Positions 1-14,857 are shown, counted from the first letter of the stretch. The stretch is 64,000 bases of DNA from Panagrolaimus kolymaensis (GCA_028622995.1 JAJQJQ010000014.1:1054001-1118000), one strand, 5' to 3'. Notes: generated by a model not told the origin, from the letters alone. Translations and numbers: made by a program.

Positions 1-30
1 TGTCATGCTTAATTTTTTCTTTTTTTTCAG

Positions 31-386
31 TAACTGTTGTTAGCCCAAATGGTAAAACATTAACTGGAAAATTACTTTGTGATCCATCTATGTTTTCAAA
101 TATTTATGATACCCTTACCTCTGCAAAAGACTCACAATCATATGGCTTTGACAAATACTATCAATTCTGGTATACAGATATACCTCGTCCATACAAAACA
201 AGTCAATTGAAGAAGAATGACAATGTTGAATATTATTTGACTATGTTCGATGATGTTAGTGGCGGTCTTTCTGTATATAAAACTTCTGAACTTACTAAAG
301 AAGATTATTTACTAGCTGAATTGGATGGCGATGATGGCTTTAAATTAACTCATGGTTGTAAGATCAACACTGTCCGCAATTTTTAA
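31..386 (+). CDS. 3' exon of an unrecognised, probably secreted protein (partial)
   Basis: The last coding exon of a gene that begins left of the window. A T-rich tract ending in CAG at 28-30 gives the acceptor, the frame then runs open for about 117 codons to TAA, and AATAAA follows at about 445. The start of the exon reads TVVSPNGKTLTGKLLC, which loosely recalls the start of a transthyretin-like domain, but the rest (Tyr-rich, ending in HGCK) does not match that family well. I do not recognise the product. Only two cysteines and no membrane segment are seen. The 5' part and any signal peptide lie outside the window. Confidence 0.6.
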
Positions 387-978
387 GTTTCTTTCATTTT
401 ATTGATCTTTTAAAACTGTTTTACTATTTGTTTATTTTCATGTGAATAAAGTTTTTATTATTGAATTATGTTTATCCTTATACTCTCTTAGACTTAGTCT
501 TTCAGTCTCAACCCTTCAAAAGATAGTACATACATCCTGGAAATCCAAGCAAGGGTCGAAACATAATGAATACTGATACTAATAAGCAACACATACATGA
601 ATACTTTCGCTTTCTTTTTTTTCATGCATTTTTTCCATATTCGCATCCCAGCAAGAAAGGCGGCGATGAATAAAAGAAAATTTTAGGCAAAGAATTTTTA
701 TTCAAATTACATGCAACATTTCTCCATAATTTTTTTGTTGTTGTTTGCTGCAATAATTTCAATCGTTCATTTATTCCATCTCTTTTTCATTTTTGCTGCT
801 GTTCGCTTCTTTTTTGTTGTTGGCATTTTTGTTGCACTCAAATACAAAGGTAACCATTTTTATTTACTTTTTTCTTTCTAAACTTTTGATTCATTTTTAG
901 CTTTCACGAATAATCAATCATCATCAACATCAATAAAACGAATGAAAACATCTTCCTTCAAGATTACCATCAATAATA
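387..978. other. Intergenic and 5' leader of the kinase gene
   Basis: Holds the AATAAA of the upstream gene near 445, then non-coding A+T-rich DNA. A TTTTTAG at 894-900 just before a short leader could be a 5'UTR intron end or a trans-splice acceptor for the kinase gene. No reading frame is supported. Confidence 0.5.
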
Positions 979-2914
979 ATGAGAACTGAAGTTTCAACTG
1001 AAATCACTGCTCCTGAACAACCTCAACATATTGTATTTAGACCTGGACAAAGGTTAGTGATTGTTGATTGATGTATGATGCAGCTAACCAATGATATTTT
1101 TAGATTTGGTGAATGGAGAGTTATAAGCAAATTGGATGAAGGCGGCTTTGGTGAGTGTAAATGCTTTTTGCAACTATGGTTTTTGTTTCTCTCGTGTATT
1201 ATCCTTACAACTTTATGCAAGCATCTGTGGACATTTAAAGCTTGTTTGGTAGCTTTGTGATTACTTACTAATGCTAAATCAGAATGGGTTTAGCTTGTCA
1301 AACTGTCAACTGGGGTAAAAATGCCATAAAACACAACTTTCTTTACAATTTTTTGTATGCTTGCGTTATTGATAAGTTTCGATAGCTCTGAAACTTACTT
1401 TTGTGTCATATGATATGTGTATTAACATCTTCCTTTAGTGTTTAACCTATTAGTATTACCTTTTTTTTAACTTCTTACTTCTTTTAATGTTGTTGATATG
1501 CCGATATTTATATGAGCCTCCTATTGCTTTCCTTCTGTTTCATTCATTTGCTTATTCCTTCATTGTTTCAGGCCAAGTTTATAAAGTACACAATACAAAG
1601 AATCAAAAGAAACTTGCTGCACTCAAAGCTGAACCAAATGATATTGAAGGTGGATCTGCAATCAAATTAGAAATTGCTGTGCTTTTACTTCTCAATCGAA
1701 AAGGTGAATTACCTCATATACCAATGGTGTATCATTCAGCTAAAAGAAAACGATTTTGCTATATGGTTATTACACTATTGGGACCAAGCCTCAAAGCACT
1801 CAAAGCTGAAACACCGAATGATAAATTTTCAATTTCAACTTGGTCCAGAATTGGCATTCAAGCTTTATATGGTTTAAAGCTTTTGCATGATTGTGGTTTC
1901 GTTCATCGTGATCTCAAACCTGCCAATTTCACTATGGGACATGAAGATGATTATGAAAGAGCTAGAATGGTACATGTACTTGATTTTGGTTTATCTCGTT
2001 CATTTGCTATTGAAGTAACTAAAGGGAAATGGCTTCCTCGTCGAGCTCGTGGGACAGCTGAATTTCGTGGTACTGCACGCTATTGTTCACCATATGTACA
2101 CGAAAGATATGAACAAGGAAGAAAGGATGATATTTGGGTATGCATTTTTGATTCAAAAATCTTTGTTTAAAGCTACAAAAAGCATTAATGGTTATGTTTG
2201 TATTGCACATACATACTCGAGAATCTGTTTGATTGATTCATTATTGTTTTATATCATTAGCTTGTTATGTTGATTTTGTTGCTACTAGCTTCACCAACCT
2301 TTATTAACACTTTTTTACTCAACTTTTGTCTTACTTTTTACTTCTAAACCAACTTTCACTCCTGTTTACCTTCCGTTACTCTAATGATTCATTTTTAGGC
2401 CTTGATTTATGTTCTCATTGAATTCAATTTTGGTCTACCATGGCAAAAAGAACGCGACAAGAAAAAGTTAGAAATAAAAAAATTGAATATCTCTGATGAA
2501 CTCTTGATGAAAAACTTTCCTGGTAAACTAACTTTTGTCCTTCATTTTGGAATATCTAAACCTTTACTTTTTTTAGAAGAAATGCATTCAATTGTTCCAC
2601 ATTTACGAACTCTCAATATGTACAATCGACCTGATTACTCCATGATATACAATTGTTTCCTGAAATTATTAACAAAGCACAAAGTCAAATATACGAATAA
2701 ATATGATTGGGAAACTGATGAATCTCTTGAACAAATTCGTAAACATCATTCAAAGCCAGCTTTATATGAAAATGCTAAAGAATTTTTTGAATCTGATCCC
2801 ATTGGTATTAATGAAGCTCCACAACCTGGACATTCAGCTAAAAGTACTCCAACAACTATGGATGATATTGATATTATGCTCAAACGTGCTAAATTTGGTG
2901 GAAGTAAAAATTGA
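979..2914 (+). CDS. TTBK/CK1-family protein kinase
   Basis: Five exons (979-1052, 1104-1150, 1572-2137, 2399-2522, 2577-2914) give 382 residues. Kinase landmarks in order: glycine loop LDEGGFG, where the first Gly of the usual GxGxxG is replaced by Asp; the lysine in ALKAE; HRDLKPAN catalytic loop; DFG; and a C-lobe with the CK1-type RPDY block. GTARYCSP replaces the APE motif, as is normal in the CK1 group. The EGGFG loop and LLGPSLKAL segment are typical of the tau-tubulin-kinase-like branch, which is greatly expanded in nematodes. The catalytic residues suggest an active Ser/Thr kinase; the substrate is unknown. The last intron (54 bp) has no stop codon and is a multiple of three, so a naive reading frame runs through it. 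Poly(A) signal AATAAA near 2967. Confidence 0.9.
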
Positions 2915-3252
2915 ATATTGTATTGTAAATTAATTTTAATGTTTGTGGTAACAACTATGTATTTGTAATAAAGTTTTTCTCATTTGCTTTCTTGTGTCTC
3001 TTTTGAATGAAGTGGAAGATGTTAGCAGCCTTTTTTGTTGTTGTTTTCTAAAATTAAAGAGTAAGGAGCTTTGTGCAACGATGGACATGCTTTTGGAGTT
3101 CAAAGTTTCTTTTACGTCCATTAACTTTGTACATACTTTTTTTGTTGTTTTTTTTTGCACGTTTTTTGCTAACGAAATAAAACTTTAAAAGCATTTATTC
3201 ATAAAAACTTTAAACTACAAAAATGATAAAATCTTAGAAAATGTTTGATGTT

Positions 3253-4344
3253 TTAAGCATAAGTGTCGGGATCTTGACAAGTGATGGCTCCATTGGTAGT
3301 GGTTTTAATAAAATCACAATATGCTGTGACACGAGAATAAATTCCAGGATGTTTATATTCTGCACAACCCGCACCAAATGAAGTAATACCATATTGGAAC
3401 CATGCACCATTTTTATTTTTAACAACTAATGGTCCACCTGAATCTCCTTGACATGTATCCTTTCCATTTGTACCAGCACAAACATGAACTTGTTCAGTGA
3501 TTTCACCAGGATATTCATCTTCACATGTTTTATAATTCACAAATGGAACATTCACTTGACGAAGCTTTTTACTTATATCTCCATCTTCGGTGGTTGTTCC
3601 CCATCCAGTTGCCCAAGCAGTATTAGGTTCAAGAATAGTGGCATTATCTTGAGTTGGGACACAAATTGGTTGAGTATGGTTATCAAAAGTGATATCATCG
3701 GTCAACTAAAAGTTTGTTAGGAGTTATGGAAGATTTTTTTTGGCGTCTAGGATTGAGACACTTACTTCAATGAGAGCGATATCCCAAACTGGATCGGGAT
3801 ATGGATTATATTTAGGATGAAGATGGATGGCTTTAACTTGATGAACAACTTCACCAGGTTCTTTACTGAAAAATTTGAAAGGTTTTTTTGGCAAAAAAAA
3901 AATTTAACAAAGCAACATCAATTTTTTTTTATCGAAAATGCCGCGTCATTATTATTCTAACTTTGCGATTATATGAAAAACAAAGAATGCATATTTTTGA
4001 TTTTGTCCATTTATAAAAATTCTCTAATTTATTTACCTTTGTCCTTCATCAAATACACCAGTTTTAACTCGAAATTGTCCAGGGCTATTAGTATTTCCAT
4101 AAACACAATGACCTGCAGTCATAACCCAATGTGTACCTATCACAGTTCCACCGCATTCTAAATCACATCCAAACCATCCATTTGAACACCAAACAATTTG
4201 CCATGGCCATGAATATTGTGTAGCTATGGTTCCACCAACAACTCTACTATCCACTTTTGGTGGAACTGGAGTTTGACCACATTTTTGTTGGGCATAAACG
4301 TTGGCGAAAGTAAGGAAAAAGACAATGGATTTTAGCAAACCCAT
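3253..4344 (-). CDS. Secreted trypsin-like serine protease (S1A)
   Basis: Three exons (4037-4344, 3766-3865, 3253-3705) give 286 residues with phases matching. A signal peptide of about 18 residues is followed by a short pro-region and the activation site R34-VVGG. The catalytic triad is complete: His79 in TAGHC, Asp131 in DIAL, Ser225 in GDSGGP. Asp219, six residues before the serine, fills the base of the S1 pocket, which predicts cleavage after Lys or Arg. It should be secreted as a zymogen and activated by cleavage at R34. Single domain, no CUB or ShK extensions. Digestive or immune roles are possible; the sequence does not decide. Confidence 0.92.
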
Positions 4345-5025
4345 ATTTGGAATTTGTTAATATTATAATTACCCTTAAAAATTCAAATTTATTTTTAGTT
4401 TAAGAAAAAAAGCAATTTTTAAGCTCATGAATCATGATCGATCACGAATGGTTATTTCCGGAATTGCTATTTCCTTCGAGGCGCGAATCAAAAAACAAAA
4501 AAGTGTTCTAGAAAAATCTACGACTACTCAAAATAAAATAAAAGCAAAACAAAAAAATGGTGGATCTAATAAGAAAATATTAGATACTTATAACACTTTC
4601 ATTAATGCATAAAAATGGAATAAAATGTTCTCAATTTGCGTAAAACAAGCAACCATTAAATTTGAAACAAGTAAATTATTGATAAGCCTCTTTTTTTTTT
4701 TTCCCTCCTTTTTTTTCAAAGATTATTTTGATACCGGAACTTTGCAGCAAGAAAAAAAAATCATTAAATTTTATGTACAATTAAATCATTATCATATGAT
4801 GAAGCTCATTCATCGGAAAGAAAAAAAGAATAAAGTAAAATTGGAAAAAAGAGCACAGGTTCGCACAGAACGGAAAATCATGGAAAAAGTTTTTTTTGAG
4901 TTTTAAATTTATTTTAAATAATAATAATTTCTACAAAAACAATGAAATTTAAAAACAACAACAAAAAAGCCAAGCTCAACTAAATTTGGAGGAACCAATA
5001 TGTTTCTTACCTAAGTTTCTACGAA
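4345..5025. other. Intergenic, A+T-rich
   Basis: Upstream of the protease and downstream of the next minus-strand gene. Two short plus-strand frames (4427-4612 and 4625-4906) are Lys/Phe-rich low-complexity translations with no splice or start support. Nothing else is seen. Confidence 0.5.
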
Positions 5026-5735
5026 TTATAAATTTCCAATAAAGTTGAATTTTATTTTTAAGCTGTTGCAAGCTTTTTCAAGACCATTTTGAATTCGCTT
5101 TCGTTCTTCAACATTGAATTCGGTGAAAATGCAAAATCCAAGGCCAATTGGAGGATTCTTTTCATCAGTTGCAGATTTAATGGCTTTGATGTGAATATTT
5201 AAGAGTAAAGCCATCAAAAAGATTGGGGTTGCTTTTCGCTTTCCACGATGAGTTTCAAATTCAAGCAAAAGTGGATTATTTGAATCATTGGTGAATTTAA
5301 AGCACCATTTTGGATCTATTTTAAGATTAACGGGTGACATTGAAAGAATCTTAATTAAATTTGAAACAAACTTTTATCTATGAATGTTTGGAGTATGAAC
5401 AAACAAACCAACCATAAACGATAAAAGGACTTTTATTTTTAACTTTTGCCAAATCAGTAACTATCATAGTTTCTTCGTTTTCAAAACTGAGAAACAAATC
5501 ATTGCCATACAATCCTGGAAGCAAGGCAGATATTAAATGCTGCATGAAAAGTAAAAAACTAACCATTCCAAGACTTTAAAAAACCATATCCATTTTCATC
5601 AACTTTGAGGGTGATTTTAATTCGATGATGATTTGCTTCCAAATGGTTATATTTAGTTATCATTTTTATTCCATTTAAATTTACATCGCCTGAAGAGGTG
5701 GAATTGATGATGCTTGACATGTTTTTTAAATTCAT
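5026..5735 (-). CDS. Unrecognised protein, about 196 residues
   Basis: Three exons on the minus strand (5564-5735, 5420-5514, 5026-5349) join in phase. The second intron uses a weaker acceptor (TTAATTAAG), so this junction is less sure. The protein has no signal peptide and no membrane segment. It looks like a mixed alpha/beta soluble protein: beta-like NPLLLEFETHRG, then a hydrophobic IFLMALLLNIHIKAI segment, and a charged C-terminal helix around VEERKRIQNGLEKA. I do not recognise the family. A remote sliding-clamp-like (Rad9/Hus1) fold crossed my mind from the LLLEF strand but is not supported elsewhere. Confidence 0.6.
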
Positions 5736-6488
5736 TTTTTATTATTAAAAACCAAAAAACTACAAAAAGTACAGTAAGAAGTTATTTCAGGCATAAATAT
5801 CACGTTCTTATTTGCGACAACATTTTTTAATTAGAGAAAATAAAAAAATAATTTGCAAAAAAAAAGAAAGAAAAGAAAACGTTACGAAAGCTCCAAGATG
5901 GCGAGCTTTTTTAAAAACATCGAGCGTTGTTGTTTAACAAATCACGGCGGGAATATATGTATTTTTTCTTCTTTTTTTGAATTTGAGTGAGAAAAAAATA
6001 GATTTCAAAAGTTTCAAATAGAAAAGGTTCAAAAAAATTTATGCAAAATAATAAATGATTAGAAAATAATAAAATGTGAGATAATATTTAGATTGGAAAA
6101 AACAAACAGTTATAAAAAAAACCTTGCACCTTAAAAAAACGATGGATGTAATTATTCATAATTATAAACAATTAATTTTTAAAAAAATTTGGAGAATCCA
6201 ATTTGAAAGAAAAAATAAAGAAAATATCGTCAAATTGGCTAATGTCTTATTATTAGACCTTAACAAAATCAAAGGCAAAACCGCCAAAAAATGTTAGAAA
6301 AATGGCGAAACATTAAAAAACGTTTGAACCGAAAAATTGTTGGTTTTTCGATCGACCAAAGACTTGAAAAAAAAACTATATTTTTAATTTAAGCGTGAAT
6401 GTGAGACTTTATGCTTTTATTATAACTAATTACAGTTTGGAAAAAACAATTTACATTATGAAATAAAAAAATAATTCATTTATTTTTT
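5736..6488. other. Intergenic, A+T-rich
   Basis: Non-coding sequence between two minus-strand genes; poly(A)/poly(T) runs and no frame with coding character. Confidence 0.5.
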
Positions 6489-6553
6489 TCACACAACTCT
6501 CATAAAATTATTATTAAAATTGTTATTATTATTACAGCAATGATTACAATAGC

Positions 6554-6597
<44 letters not shown>

Positions 6598-7147
6598 GAA
6601 TTTGCTGTTAACCATGCTCGATTATATTCTATTGGATTTAAAGATGATTTTGGTTTTGGATGAGGCATCTGCAAATGGGATAATGATTTAAACAATATAT
6701 CTAAACAAATTATAATAACATACATTTATGGTTGTATGTTGATGTTTAAAAAATTCTAAATGTGCTGAAGTTATTTTTTCTTCAATTGGTAATTTTATAC
6801 TAAATACAATTGGATCTTTCGATGCTCTGAAAAAAAGAAATATGGATTTAGTGGACATTTATGCAAATTTCGAAAAATAAAATTTTAATCCCTAAAAAGA
6901 TTTATTCTAATGTTTCTTACCTTAATTTAACGCTAGTTTTTCGACAATCTAATGAACCAAATAAAGTTCCCAAAATGCATGCAATAAAACAATTACCAAC
7001 TACTCCAATTAACATCACCATTCGCCATGGAGAATGAGGATCAACCAATCGAAACCCGGTAGTAAAAATTAAAACAAATACTGCATTTAATGTAAATACT
7101 ATAGCTTTCGCTGTATTTGCTGAACATTTAAATATTGTTCTTGCCAT
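6489..7147 (-). CDS. Two-pass membrane protein with poly-Asn tail, unrecognised
   Basis: Exons 6921-7147, 6724-6826 and 6489-6668 give 169 residues in phase. Two hydrophobic segments stand at about residues 14-36 (AIVFTLNAVFVLIFTTGF) and 43-67 (MVMLIGVVGNCFIACIL), followed by a cytosolic or lumenal tail. The last exon encodes an asparagine run from an (ATT)n microsatellite, then a Cys/Asn-rich end. Function unknown; the compact two-helix plan resembles small nematode membrane proteins of unknown role. The start is the first ATG of the open frame. Confidence 0.7.
6552..6596. repeat. (ATT)n trinucleotide microsatellite in coding exon
   Basis: About 14 uninterrupted ATT units on the plus strand, read as an Asn run in the minus-strand gene. 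Shorter Asn runs sit nearby, so the tail looks like slippage-expanded sequence. Confidence 0.9.
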
Positions 7148-9508
7148 AATTATAAATCAATCTGAAAATTTTATTCTAATAACGTCAAAATAAATTTTTT
7201 TTTGTGATCAAGTTGTTATGTAAATTATATTTACAGATATCCCAACGCGAGGTGTCTGACAAATGTCCGTCGACGGAAAATTTTTATTTCAGCTAAAAAA
7301 ATAAAAAAAAGGCTCGAGTTTAAAATAACAAAAGCATAAAACTAAACGCTTCTTATTTATTTTAAAATTAAATATGTAATTTCAATAAAATTTATTAATT
7401 TTTAAAAAGTAATTTTAAAAAATCTCGCTGCAGTAGTATTTTTTTTTACTACTAACATTTTTTTAAATTTTTTGTAAGCGGAACTTTAGCTCTTTTTTTT
7501 CTATTCCACTCTTCAAAAAATCCAAAAATGAAGAGGTTTAAACCACAAAGTTTAAAAATGAGAAAAAAATGAATCCACTTAAATACACACCCGCCCGCTT
7601 CATGATTTTCTCACAGTAATTTGTCGTCATAACTAACTAACTCACTAAATGAAATTTTAAACGCAGAGATTATGAAAGTTTTCTCTCGATGAGTATCTAC
7701 TAGCTAGCTTTCTGAATTCTAAACTTGCCTTCGAAAAAAAACGGAACAAATAAAAACATAAATTAAGTAAAATGTGAAAAAGAAAAAAATATTCGATGCT
7801 TGGATATTTAAGAAGGACATTTACGTCGTCGAAAAAAAAAGAGAATAAAAAATCTTTCTTTAGAGATAAACAAAAGAGCACCTAAAAAAATTGAGGACAA
7901 ATAAAGGAAAGAAAAAGGAAATCTTTTTAAAAAAGCAAACAAGGAAATTGAAAGCTAATAAAATTAAGCGGAAGAAGCAAAAAATTATAGTCAATTACTA
8001 AAATAAAAATTAAAATTTAAAAATGGAACAAATGACCTTTATTCTTTCGCAAATTTTTTAAAAATAAATAACAGTTTTCGAAAATATCTAATATACTACA
8101 ATAATTATACTTAATCTCGAAGCGAAAAACTTATGTAAATTTATTAGTTATTTCACTTTCCTAAAACCCATTGAAAATATTTTTAAATAATTTAAAACAT
8201 AAATAATAAAAACTTTTTAATTCCGCACAGCTTTTTGTCGGGGCTGTCTGGAAGTTGCATGCTTCTTCTATGGCAAAAAAAAAAAAAGAGAGACTAAACG
8301 AAAAACTTTTTTGAATCATCTTAAAAACTCTTTGAAGAAAGTAAGAGCAAAGAAAACGATGTCGTTTTCTAAATTGTCAATTATTGGTTTGATTCCTCAA
8401 GGGATGACTACCAAATTGTATTTCTTCTTCTTCTTCGACTCACTTGATACAATGATGATGAAGCTTCTTGCTTGCTTCTAAAACAAGCGGTTGTTGTTGT
8501 TGCAAAAACAAAATAAATGAAGTTAATTCAAAATGAAAAAAAAACTCAGCGATTTGAAAAAAGAAATTCAAAGAAAACAAATGAGATAGAAGCTCTTTTA
8601 ATTTTAAATTATGAATCAAAAAATATCGAGGTTGGGAGCTTCGGAGTTACAATAAACAATGGTCGAGAATACTAAGGCAAAAATAGAAAGAAAAGTAATA
8701 TTGTAAAAATAAAGTTTACCATATAATAAAATTCTTTGATCGCTAATAAACAAACCAGACTTCCTATCCCATAGAAAGGGGATTTCCCTTCTTTTAAAAA
8801 ATTTTAAAATAAAAAAAAAGGCTTTGTCATCGCCGTTGTTATTGAGATGGTTTTTGAAAAGAAGTGTCACAACTTTTTTCATCTTATTTTTTTTCACTTT
8901 TCTTTTTTTGAATTCCAACCAATTCCCTCAAGAAAAAAAAAGAAAAGAAAAGAAAGAAAGTCGGAAGCATGAAAACGCAACAAGGAAAAGTTTTCAAGAC
9001 TTTTGAAAAATGAGTTTTTTGCATCCCAAAAAAAGAAAGAAAAAGAAAAGCAGTCATTCGTGTAACTCGGAAGAAAAAAAAAAACAGGAAATTTGTGGGA
9101 AGAGTGAAAAAAGATGCCGGAAAAGTTTTTAGTTTTATCAAGTTTTATTTTTTTATAACACTTTTTTTATTGTTGTTCAAAAATTCGAGATCTCTTTCAC
9201 TTGGGTATTTATTAACCAAAGTGTTAACAAGCTGAATAAAGTCTATGTAATTTGAGAAATATTTTAATTATGCATGAAATATAAAAAATATAATTAACAG
9301 AAATAATTAATATGATTTGAAATTAAAACTATAAATTAAAGCTTGGAGCTAATTAACCGGTAAATGTCATTAAAAAGGTTGAAAGAACGCGAAATTAAAA
9401 AACATTAAAAAACGTCAACAAAATTTTTTTTGTGAAATAAAATCAAACTTTGAAAGTTTTCATAAAAAATTAGAAAAAATTCTTTTATTTTTCTATTGCA
9501 ATGCTGCT
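7148..9508. other. 2.4-kb intergenic stretch
   Basis: Very A+T-rich with long A and T runs. Frames at 7657-7881, 8616-8918, 8824-9006 and 8884-9141 are Phe/Lys-rich, overlap each other on opposite strands, and lack start or splice context. No RNA gene was recognised. Confidence 0.5.
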
Positions 9509-11520
<2,012 letters not shown>

Positions 11521-13036
11521 TTTCAATCGATTGGTTGATCTATCTAAAAAAGAAGGATTCAATAAAAAATTCTTAGATTGAAAAACCGAAAAAAAGAAAT
11601 GGAAAACAAAACAAAAAAGCAAAACATTTTTTTGTTGCTAGCCTTTTTCTAAGGCAATAAGGAGAAGAAGAAAAAGGTACACGGGAACAAAAATAAAAAA
11701 TAAACTATATTTTACATCAACCAGCGAAAATACCAAATATAAAAAAAAAAAAATAAGTCAATTCAAAACATAGACACGAGAGAAAAAAGAGAGGAAGAAT
11801 TGCTATGGAATAAAAATAATAAATAAATTTTAGTAATTGTTGGTTCGCGTTTAGTGGAAAAGAAAAAAACTATTTTAAAAAAAAAGAAGCTATTACACGT
11901 GGTTTTTATTTACAAGACCGAATTAAAAAAAACAGCAACAATGACAAAAAGTAATAGTTTTTAACAAATTAATTCTTTAAGGAAAAAAGAATTATTAAAT
12001 TTTTTGTGGAAAAAAAGAAAGAAAATATAAAATCAAGACATTTTTTGTAGTGTGACGCCAAACTATGAAAAATCCATTGCAAAAAAAAAAGAAAAGAAAA
12101 GACTCCATTATAAAAAAAGAAAAAAAGAAGGCACCTCAATTTGATTTAAAAGAATTACAAAATATTAAATAATTCGGTTAAGAAAAATTTAAAGGATAAA
12201 AATCAATAATTATAAAAATATGTCAAATTCGAGGAAAGAAAGCCATAAACAAACCAAAGAAAGTTCGATAAAAGTTGCGCAAACTTTGTTGTTTCAACAA
12301 CAAAATTTTTGTTGTTGTTTTTTTATGGAAGAAATGTGACTCACTTAATTTTTGAAAATTAAATATGTATCTATTCGGTTATTTAGCTGAAAAAAAAAAT
12401 AAAAACATCTGAGCATAAAATTCACGAGGTTTAGCGCAACAACAACAAAAAATCGTTCATTTTATTTTTGACCTTTATCTTCTTTTTTTCAGAGGGTGTT
12501 TATAAAAAAAAATATAAACGATAAGTTTCTTCTTTGTTTTGTGTCGAAATTATTTATTGGGAAGGCTTTCTTTCCATTCAGCTCATGGACAAACAAAAAA
12601 ATGATGGTTGATTTTTTTGCAGCTTTTTTTTCATTCCTCGCTCGCAAAAAAACAAACAAAAAATTGTTATTGGGTTTTGTTTTGGTTGCTGCAAAAATTG
12701 GTTGAAAAAGAGAACGACGTTCACGTGCATGCAGTTGCAAAAAAAAAATTTGATGAGAGGAAGGATGAGTAATAATTTTTAATATTTACCTCTTTTTTTT
12801 TTAATAAACTTGACGTTCGGGAAATTTCAATAAATCAAGAGAAAAGGAAAAATAAACAATGACAATTAGAAATTTTAAACTTTACAATAAAATCATTAAA
12901 TAAATAATTACAAAAAGCAATTTTTATTAATAATATACATTTAAAAAATGAAGGATAAAATTAATAAAAATTAATCTGCGTATTTTGAAAAATCTAAGGG
13001 CTAAAAGAATTCCAATTTAGTGATGGCAAGAGCTTT
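11521..13036. other. Intergenic and promoter region of the demethylase
   Basis: A+T-rich DNA. Frames at 12489-12740 and 12496-12705 face each other on opposite strands and are low-complexity. A TTTTTTTAG acceptor near 11544-11552 on the minus strand probably ends a 5' intron of the demethylase gene. Confidence 0.5.
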
Positions 13037-13812
13037 TTAGTTGGAAAACTTGAGGTGGTGGAGAAACACATGAAATCTTCCCGACAATGAGAATGACGGA
13101 TGGGGAATGATTTTTACCATAAATAAATAAGACCGCAATGGATATTTTTTAATATATTTACGCCGAAGTGTAAGCAAAGAATTGTAAACTTCGGTGTTTA
13201 TTCCAGCAAAATAAATTAATGGTGGAAAATGTTCTGTTAAACCAGCATAAATAAAATTATTTATAATTTCTTGTAATTTAATTTTATATTCTTTATTTTC
13301 ATAAATATTTTCATGACTTTTTCCAAAAATAATACAAATATTTGTTTTTGAATGTTTCTACAAAAATTAGAATTTAATTAATAAATAAAAAAAACTATTT
13401 AAAAGAATTCAAAAACTTACTTGAATAAAATTTTTGAGCACTTCAATTTTAAGATTATATGGAACAAAATTAAATTCAAAGCGGAGAAGATTTTTAAATG
13501 ATGGTAAACATGAAATATTTGCTACACTTTCATGGTGAGAATAAGAATGATCAAATGTGCTGAAGAAAAAAAATATTTATATATTTTAAGAAAAATTTTG
13601 GCAATTTTTCTTTCCACCAAAAAATAAATATAAAGTCTTACTAAGAAAATTTTTTAATTTCAGGCAAATATTCTTCACAAATTGATAAAACCGAAACCAT
13701 GGAACCATTTTTAAGTTTTATTTTAATATCAAAAAATTCTACGGATATCAAATAAAGAAAACCATTGAAGTTAAAAGATTTTGAAGAATTTAGTAAATAA
13801 AAATAAACTTAC
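13037..13812 (-). pseudogene. F-box-like family member, fragment or broken copy
   Basis: Three coding blocks on the minus strand join in phase: from about 13812 (or a splice at 13738) to 13642, 13421-13559, and 13037-13357. The translation matches the C-terminal two thirds of the three-copy family at 33-39 kb: EFFDIKIKLKNGS, then SVLSICEEYLPEI, then FAGINTEVYN. The N-terminal F-box-like part is missing. The best upstream candidate exon (13814-13880, starting MRPTGIYTK) would create a stop at the junction, so no full-length product can be drawn. It is probably a decayed or partial paralogue; a misread junction is the alternative. Confidence 0.6.
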
Positions 13813-13916
13813 ATGCGTTTTCGACCCAATCATCCCCGTAACGCGTATGTTTAGTATAAATGCCGGTGGGTCTCATCAGCGGAGTCCGGACTTTAGTTGA
13901 TGTTTATTATTTTACT

Positions 13917-14016
13917 TGAAGAAAAAAGTTTGAAAGAAAAACTTTTGAAAGGAAAAAGTTTGAAAGTAAAAAGTTTGAAAGTAAAAAGTTTGAAAGAAAA
14001 AATGTGAAAGGAAAAG
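13917..14016. repeat. Tandem repeat of about 15 bp
   Basis: Roughly six imperfect copies of a unit like AAAAGTTTGAAAGTA. On the minus strand it reads as repeated LSNFLL, which explains an apparent frame there; it is not a gene. Confidence 0.8.
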
Positions 14017-14857
14017 TTTGAAGAAAGAAAATCATTTTTGTAATTTGTTTTTGAAATCTGAAGTTATTTTTCGTTGAAAGAAAGAAAGTTTTGGTTTGCA
14101 AAATATTTATTTTTGGAAATAATTTTTGTTAAAGCAATTTTTGAAATTTTAAAGCTTTTATTCAATGCACTTTTGAATTAATTTGAATTTATAGCTAAGC
14201 TTTTTCAAAACCGATAAACAACTTTGATTTGCTTCTTTTTTTTTTTGTTGTTGCCATTTTTAAAGTTTGGAAATCCGATTTATAAACTTCAATGAACAAC
14301 AAAAAAAGACGATTAATCTGCTTGTTTTGTTCAAAGCAGTTGTTGGTTGGTTGTTTCTCGCTCTAATTTTTTTTAACATGAAGTAAACAAGGATAAACAA
14401 AAGTGCTTATAAAAGCCACTTGTTTTCTACCAAATACATATATCTTTGGAAAGATATAACTTTTGCTCTTGAATAAATCTTTTTTCTTCCTTCTAAAAGT
14501 AAAACTAAATAAGTAACGAAAATAAAATTATTTTTATAAAAACTAGTTTATCCTAGAAACACTTTTTTTATTTTGAATTATCCAAATCGATGTTCATTTT
14601 TTTAAATCGTCGTGTGTGCTACCATCAATAACTCACTCTAACAATGGATAAAGCAAGAGGAATTTTTGGGGTTTTTAAAAAAAATAAAAGTATACATAAA
14701 GAATAATATAAAATCAGTTTTTTTAAACGTTTGAAAACAGACCAATTATATTTTCGTTATTAAAATAATGGATTTTTTACTCGTTTTTTAATTTCATTAT
14801 TTTTCGCGGACTTTCATTATTTAAGGATTGCTTTTTATTTTATTTTTTTACAGAACC
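14017..14857. other. Intergenic upstream of the transthyretin-like gene
   Basis: Non-coding, A+T-rich. A TTTTTTTACAG six bases before the start codon at 14858 looks like a trans-splice or 5'UTR-intron acceptor. Confidence 0.5.

Noticed and set aside
4427..4906. Two plus-strand frames upstream of the protease
   Set aside because: Lys/Phe-rich, isolated, and in the protease promoter region.
12489..12740. Facing frames on both strands
   Set aside because: Low-complexity, mutually overlapping, no support.
13907..14101. Minus-strand frame reading repeated LSNFLL
   Set aside because: Translation of a 15-bp tandem repeat.
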